Positions 57,988 through 64,000 of a stretch of 64,000 nucleotides of DNA are shown here, one piece after another. The notes under the pieces were generated by a model. The model made no database searches, had not been told where the DNA came from, and saw only the letters and a list, made by a program, of their open reading frames with translations. Numbering within the stretch: position 1 is the first letter of the stretch; every line of letters begins with the position of its first letter. The position numbers were made by a program, and so were the translations under genes. This DNA is from Sodalis endosymbiont of Henestaris halophilus. GTDB taxonomy: Bacteria > Pseudomonadota > Gammaproteobacteria > Enterobacterales > Enterobacteriaceae. The stretch lies in NCBI RefSeq assembly GCF_900161835.1, contig NZ_LT897836.1:1426001-1490000 (forward strand), read 5' to 3'.

Positions 57988-60710
57988 GCTGTCATAAACA
58001 TAACTACACGGGATATGCTAAACCCTACTATATATTTTACATACAAAACAAATTATTTAATATAATTAAATACCAAAATTGATAAATTACAACTATTTAA
58101 CATACAAACAGGTCTTTTATTTAAAAAATTCAATTAAACAAAGAATTTACACACTTGTTAAGTGATATCATTAATTGCTTTATTAAAACAATTAAATTAA
58201 TTCATGATTAAAATTTAAAATGATAAATTAATTAATAAACTTAGAATAAATTAAATAAAAGTTATTTCTAAATTAAAATACTTTTAACAAAATGTATCGA
58301 TATTACGTTTTTAAACAAAATTTTGCATGCGATCTTTTGCAAAAAATAAAACATTTAATATTATAAATTACTAATTTTAATTTTATTAATAATTAAGCTG
58401 CGCTAAAAATTTAATCAGTTTAGCATACTAAAGTCAATCAAAACCTGCATAAATCAGAGGAGAAAGAAAACAATAAAATACATAAATAACTTAATTGTAA
58501 TTTTAAGTATCGTAAATGTATTGATAACTATAAATTTGATGATATCTAGGTAATACTCTCAAGTAATTAATAAAATGCTTTTGTTAGCATTTATGTCGGT
58601 ATACTTCTCAGCGCAAATAGCTAAACCAATAACCTAAATTGCTTAAATTAACTTAACAGCAAGGCTGATAAATGACGAGCCCTTAAACAGTGCTATAGTC
58701 ACTTAGATCCCTGCTAATTTACTGACAAATATATTATTACTTACAATAAGTATTGTATTAAATATTGCTCAATAGTAACATTAAATTAATTAATGGGTAA
58801 TCTTCTTAGTAGAAGAAGCGATCTTTCAGCTCCATGACATGATCATGATAATTTACAGCTAATATTGATAGTTATAGCATTTTTGCTTATGGGTATAATT
58901 ACCAACTATAGTATTACTAAAATGCAATAACTAAGGTAAATTTAACTTTTATAATTTAATCAGCACTGCATAAAAATGCAGTCTTTTAATCTAAAATCAC
59001 AAAGAAATATATTATTAATTTAGCGATACAAGCATCGATACTTTAAACGCATATATATGCTGCAAGTTATGTACTAGGTAATAAAACCATTTTGCTTCGA
59101 TCAGAGAAAATTGTTATATCGTCGCAAACAACTAGTTTTACACTCTTAATTATGCTGCCATTATCTAGAGTAAATAGTCACCTTATATATCACTGGGTTA
59201 TAGTAGCTTTTAACTCATTTTTATTATTCCACCTACGGTGTTTTAACAAAAACACATAGATATTTCTTGTCAAGATCTCTATTTTAACAGCAATTTTCTA
59301 TTTTGCAATATCGATTTTATCTAACCTGCCCTTAAAATATCGTGAGTTTGAAAATTTATCTAATTTAAGTGCTGAACTTACGTAATAGCATACAATTCTT
59401 ATTTATCATAAACTACAACAAAGAATATTGACTATTTATTTGACTTACGTGATCAGGAAACATTGATAATACAGCAGTTTTATCGGTAGTTATTCTCAAA
59501 CTTCATTGATTAATTTTGACTAAAGGAAGATTGTAGCAGTCACATCATTAAAGCGAGTTTTGTTAACTTTATTAAAAGTATATTTATTAATTTTGTTTCA
59601 ATATACTCCCTTACTGTTCTAAATAAGCTTAACGCAACTTGCGTTGCTATCTATTTTGTAAGCTTTATTGCAAATACACACATCATAGTTTGCTACTAGT
59701 TATAAACTAGTTGCTAGTAATAGCTAAGTAGGTAAGATTAAGTTCAGACTTAAAATCAATTTTACAAATTATTGTTATATGGTAAGGAGAGAATAAGATT
59801 CTCCTTCAGAATTTTGGGGTACTACAACTAGGCAATAAAAGTAACTAGATATCGCTAATTAAGACGGTTATTTTATATAATGGTGCACTCCTAGTAGGAG
59901 TAAATAAATTTTTTGTCCTGGACTCATATCCTTATTTTAATCAGACCAGAAGATAACGCACATAGTTTTACTGTTGAATGTTATCAATGCAATAAAACCG
60001 TTCTGATAACCGGCGCGATGCGTCATCGCAAGTCATTGTCAGCGTTTTATTGTATTTAACCTTATTAATAGAACAAGGTTCACACTATTCATCATACAAT
60101 GTTGACAACAAGACTGTCGCTTTAAACTACAGTAAAGCAACATTATCCATCATCAGCGTGCGCCTATTGAACACATGCAACCGTGTTTACCTTCTATTAG
60201 AATTCACCAGTAAATCTCAAAAGGTAGTGGTCTCTTTAATTGATGTGGTCAGCAGATCTATGCTCCAGATTTGGCTATACTTATTTTGTTGAACTCAGTG
60301 CATATTTTTACCGAATTAATTATACAAATACCATGTTTTACTGTCACATACACTGCTTTACGTTTTGTCAACAACTGGCGATCTTAGCTTCCGTATCGTT
60401 GCTCTCATGTTACATAACGCATATGGCTATCGTAATTTTCTTCTTTGTGCAGTTTACACATTATCCTCAAAGAACTAGCTACTTCCGATGTAATAATGTT
60501 TTTACTTAACCAAACATGGTTACATACTTTATTTAAAAAAAGAGATTGAACAATACGAATTGTCGTTGTTTGACGCGAGGAATACTGTGCGATGGTTTTA
60601 TACTTTGATCTCTGCAAGACTATATGCAGCAACTAGAATTTTATCTGAGCACTATTTATTCGCATGAAGCAATTAATACAGATAACTCGACCTAAAGCTT
60701 TTAAATGCGT

Positions 60711-60769
60711 CGCTGAAAGCCCAGCGTAACAAAAACATACCCCATATAGGGGTAAACTGCCCCTTTTTT
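60711..60769 (+). terminator. hairpin series ending in a Rho-independent terminator
   Basis: Three potential hairpins lie in 60 bases: CGCTG/CAGCG (60711-60726), TACCCC/GGGGTA (60738-60754) and GGGG/CCCC (60749-60763) followed by six T (60764-60769). The last has the form of an intrinsic terminator. The second and third share GGGG and exclude each other, as in attenuators. No gene is recognisable on either side. Confidence 0.5.
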
Positions 60770-63582
60770 GCGTATTTAACCGTTTTGTAAGCAAAAGTTG
60801 CTGGCGCTATCTACTGGCGCGTATTCCGCAAAGTAAAAATCAGAATATAATTCTTCAGCAAATAAGAGGTACTGACATAACGTCAGGTTATTTCGTTAAA
60901 ATAACTATAAATACCAAGAGGAAATAGACATAAACTTTTGACCAAATTAACATAGAGTAAAGTATAAGCATTGATGTAGTTATTGTCTAGTTAACTAGTA
61001 CAATGGAATGATTTACCAAAATATGTATACGATTGATTATGTAACGTGACGCAATTTTACACCGACAATTCGCAAAGTATTTTATGCCCCAAAAGTCGTA
61101 AATATTTTAATACTCAATTATACTATTTCTGAATTTATTTTTGTTTAGATTGCTGCTGCGAAACGATCATGATTGCAATAACGATGCGCTTATCTATAGC
61201 GCTAAAATAACGTTTTAGCTCCCTGAGTGCTAACATTATCAGTTAGTTACTAAAAATTAATGTTTTTCTTGTATATTAACCGCGCTGTAAAAACTCACTC
61301 AAACGCTATTGTTTTGGATAAAAATCCAAATTTTGATTAAAATAGAACATTTTGATCTCCACAGCATGATTAAGATACCGAAACAATCGGTTTATCAGAT
61401 TAACTTATCTCCTCGTACAGCTGGAGGTTTGCATACTAAACGCTTAATCTGTAAATTGTACTTATCAAAAATCATAGACAGCCTGAACTAACTATAAATC
61501 GGCTGCGCGCACTCCTATCAGGAGTGCTATACTTAGGCTGATTGAACTACTGTAGAGCTTAGTGCTGCTCGTCAAACTTAATTTTCAGCATCTAGTCTTG
61601 TTAAACATACGTGGATGCTTTAGCAGCAACTTTTTACAGAAATGCTAGTACACCATCCGTTGATGTCTCTGTATAAGAGCACTGATATGTCACATTTTAT
61701 GATGCTTAACGAACCGTAAACCGTTTAATACAAATTCAACCAGGCTCAGCCTGATATCGAGCTACTATTCGTATATATTTTATAGAATAAAAGTAATCAA
61801 CAGGCTAAGCTTGCTTTGCACGTCCGCACTTGTCGATCGATTTTTGATATCGTAGCCGAAGGCAACTAGGTAGAGACGTCCGTCATCCGCTACCTAGTAG
61901 CATTCAAATTTTGCTATATAACCAAAAGAATTAGGCGGCAGATACTAAAACATCATTGAATAATTTCAAAATTTGATGTCCGTAGCAAGATTTAGCGCAG
62001 ACAAAAACACACATTAGCCATTCCAACACTAAGCCGTAAACTTGCTATTACTCTATTAAAATAATAGTCAGCACTTACAACAATAATTGAATTACTCAGT
62101 CGCAGGTTAAAACATGCGATTAACAATATCCTGTTTAGACTTTAGGAGAAGAAATCATATTCCTGCTCCTAGCACAACTGAGCTAACCCTCTTGGGTCAG
62201 CAAACCTACACGTATAATGCAAAAGATACTCACTAATATTTTAACATGAGCTTCTTATACCGCAAAATGCAGCAACAACGTGCAGTTGAGAATATCGCCA
62301 ATAGAAAAAACTCGAGTAGGAAAGTAAAGCGCATTACATGCCGCAAAATATCAAGATGATAGCAAAATGGAAAAGAATATGTGTAAAAAAAAGCACATGA
62401 CTTCCACAAAGAATTTGCAAGCCTCATGGGCTAAATTATGTAACAATTCCTCTTGATGCCACCAGCTGTGCTGTTTGGCCATAACCAATTTTAAAAGCAG
62501 GCTCGCAGATTTCCATCATTAATAGTAAGAATAAAGATGGTAAGAGATAACAATCAAGATTCGCGGCAATGGTATTTTTAAACAAGATAGCTGCGGGAGT
62601 ATTCAGCATCGTTATACATATAATCAGCAGTGAAAATAAACTGCGTAAATATCGGCGTGAAGTTTAATTGCATAAACATAAAGTTAATATATGAGTGCCG
62701 GCGACTTGCTGGCTGCAAGTCTCTTAATCAATTTTATCTATCGGTAGTAGCATTCTCTGAAGAGAGGTACTGAAACGTACTGAATTTGTCTCTCTTTTAG
62801 AACATGAGATACTATGCGCCTAATAAAGTTAAGTACTATATCTGCTTGCGATTGCAATAATAAATCATAAGCTTTTCTCTAGCATTTAAGAGAAAGAATA
62901 GTTTCACATATAATTTAACCCACAAATTAACGAAGCGTCATCAGATAAGTTTTTATAATTACAAATACTCATACGCATATATTCTTAAAATAATTAATAA
63001 TGCAGGAGCACCCACTAATTTATGTAAATTATAGGTGAAGTTTTCAGTTTTTGTCTAGTCATAGATAAACGCAATATAACCATAGTCATAAGATGAAAAC
63101 TGCATCATACCAGTTGCCGTATAACATAAACTATTTAGCATTTACCCTCATACCAGAGACATATAAGTAGGTATCGGCAATCATCTACAATAGGTTGTTG
63201 TTAAAATTAAACACAATGTTTGCTTAGTTATTTTATCGTTAAAATATAAACGGTGTAATCGAGTCACTTTTCCTTCCAGCGCAACAAAATTTATTTCGCA
63301 ACCGCATTCTATTGTAAAATCTTTTATAGATTATCCTAGGTTTAATTCAAAATAAGACGAATTATAGCTGTGCCCTTTTTAGGATGATTTTTGCTAACAT
63401 CAGCAATTAATCAAAAAAAATAGAAAGATTCTTCTTGAAGAAACTTCTATTTTAATAGAGTTGAGAAAATATTCGATGAAATTAACCGAATTTTTTTCAG
63501 TTAAAAAAGAAATTGACTGGTATCTAAAGTAGATACTTTATTAAAAGTAATTTTATATGTCATAATGTGTGGTGAACAAAAA
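60770..63582. other. eroded region near the right end
   Basis: No intact gene or nameable fossil. Hairpins: 8-bp arms GCACTCCT/AGGAGTGC at 61509-61527, 9-bp arms ACTAGGTAG/CTACCTAGT at 61865-61898, 7-bp GC-rich arms at 62703-62721 and 9-bp arms at 63417-63453. Minus-strand sequence near 62400-62480 (WWHQEELLHNLAHEACKFF) looks once-coding but is unidentified. Confidence 0.5.
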
Positions 63583-63603
63583 ATCCCTTTACCGCAAAGG
63601 GAT
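63583..63603 (-). terminator. Rho-independent terminator, minus strand
   Basis: On the minus strand ATCCCTTT pairs with AAAGGGAT around GCGGT and is followed by TTTTTGTTC, the canonical form. It should end a minus-strand transcript entering from 63.6-64.0 kb, but no gene is recognisable there, so either the gene is decayed or a small RNA lies upstream. Confidence 0.6.
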
Positions 63604-64000
63604 ACTAAAATAGTACCCAGGTTGATATTCATCAAGGAATATTCAGGATCTAAATAGCACAAATCAAAACAATTTCAAATACAAACTACTTAAGGGCGTT
63701 GATATGTATCCTGCGCATGCTGTCAATAAACTAAAGATTAATTTCATTGTGTATAATTAATACAATACATGCTTATTCAGCATAACAACATCACTGTTCC
63801 TCTATCAGTTATATTGCAGCTGGCATTAGCGCTTGGTAGAGCCTTAAATCGCCGATGCAGCAACAAAATGCTTATTACATAAGCAAATATCCTCATGGTT
63901 ATTGCCAAGGTACCATTATTTCACCATGTTTATACCTTACTTAATTAATTACATAATTAATATGTTAATCAGAGTAGAAAAGCAAAGTCGTATCCGGAAA
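63604..64000. other. right edge, no recognised feature
   Basis: About 400 bases with no open frame. Because a well-formed minus-strand terminator follows, a small RNA or gene end on the minus strand is possible, but I could not match it to tmRNA, 4.5S RNA, RNase P RNA or a tRNA. Confidence 0.4.

Larger units (their letters stand above)
53768..60710. other. eroded, very AT-rich region beyond ybaL
   Basis: No intact gene. The 53.8-55.0 kb part is less AT-rich and may hold decayed genes (fsr and ushA would follow in E. coli), but I could not match them. From 55.0 to 59.7 kb the DNA is extremely AT-rich and rich in palindromes, listed separately. Smaller hairpins (7-8 bp arms) occur at 55699-55715, 55939-55958, 57147-57163, 57310-57325 and 58965-58982. 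Two overlapping open frames at 60050-60509 are hydrophobic but unrecognised. Confidence 0.55.

Noticed and set aside
60423-60470. Short frame MAIVIFFFVQFTHYP resembling the pheA leader peptide
   Set aside because: Similarity is limited to a few Phe in AT-rich DNA; it is in the middle of a longer frame and no pheA follows.
60050-60509. Two overlapping hydrophobic frames of 80 and 89 codons
   Set aside because: Hydrophobicity is expected from T-rich sequence, and no family or ribosome-binding site is evident.

Overview
The window looks like a chromosome segment of an AT-rich, heavily eroded gammaproteobacterial (Enterobacterales) endosymbiont. All recognisable proteins are close to E. coli homologues in sequence and length, but only 13 protein genes read through and just two tRNAs are seen. 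By my count these cover about 13.9 kb, roughly 21-22% of the window. The rest is gene-poor, AT-rich DNA in which several fossils are still legible at protein level: purM, uraA, priC, ybaB, ybaL, the distal part of bamC and the 3' part of dnaX. There is no rRNA, phage, insertion sequence, CRISPR array or dense accessory region that I can see.

Layout. 1.1-2.1 kb: an SMR exporter (emrE-like) and spermidine acetyltransferase speG. 2.1-12.1 kb: eroded. 12.1-13.5 kb: pssA (phosphatidylserine synthase). 16.0-23.4 kb: the classic enterobacterial block valS-holC-pepA (minus), divergent from lptF-lptG (plus). 23.4-31.3 kb: eroded, but holding tRNA-Leu(CAA) and tRNA-Phe(GAA). 31.7-35.5 kb: truncated bamC, dapA, fossil uraA, upp, and divergent fossil purM. 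35.5-43.5 kb: eroded. 43.6-47.7 kb: broken priC, apt, dnaX and fossil ybaB. 50.3-51.0 kb: adk. 52.1-53.8 kb: full-length fossil of the antiporter gene ybaL. 53.8-64 kb: eroded and very AT-rich.

How the genes fit together. The survivors cover core replication (dnaX, holC), translation (valS, two tRNAs), membrane and LPS biogenesis (pssA, lptFG), lysine/diaminopimelate synthesis (dapA), peptide turnover (pepA) and nucleotide salvage (apt, upp, adk). De novo purine synthesis is locally broken (purM), and the uracil permease uraA next to upp is a fossil, so the organism appears to rely on salvage. emrE-speG may handle polyamines.

Most interesting points: a nine-A tract in dnaX placed so that a -1 slip yields a 379-residue gamma-like protein while the tau-specific tail is decayed; tRNA-Phe with G instead of A at position 37; and many long perfect inverted repeats in otherwise decaying DNA. 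Everything here was read by eye. Fossil boundaries are approximate and no database search was possible.
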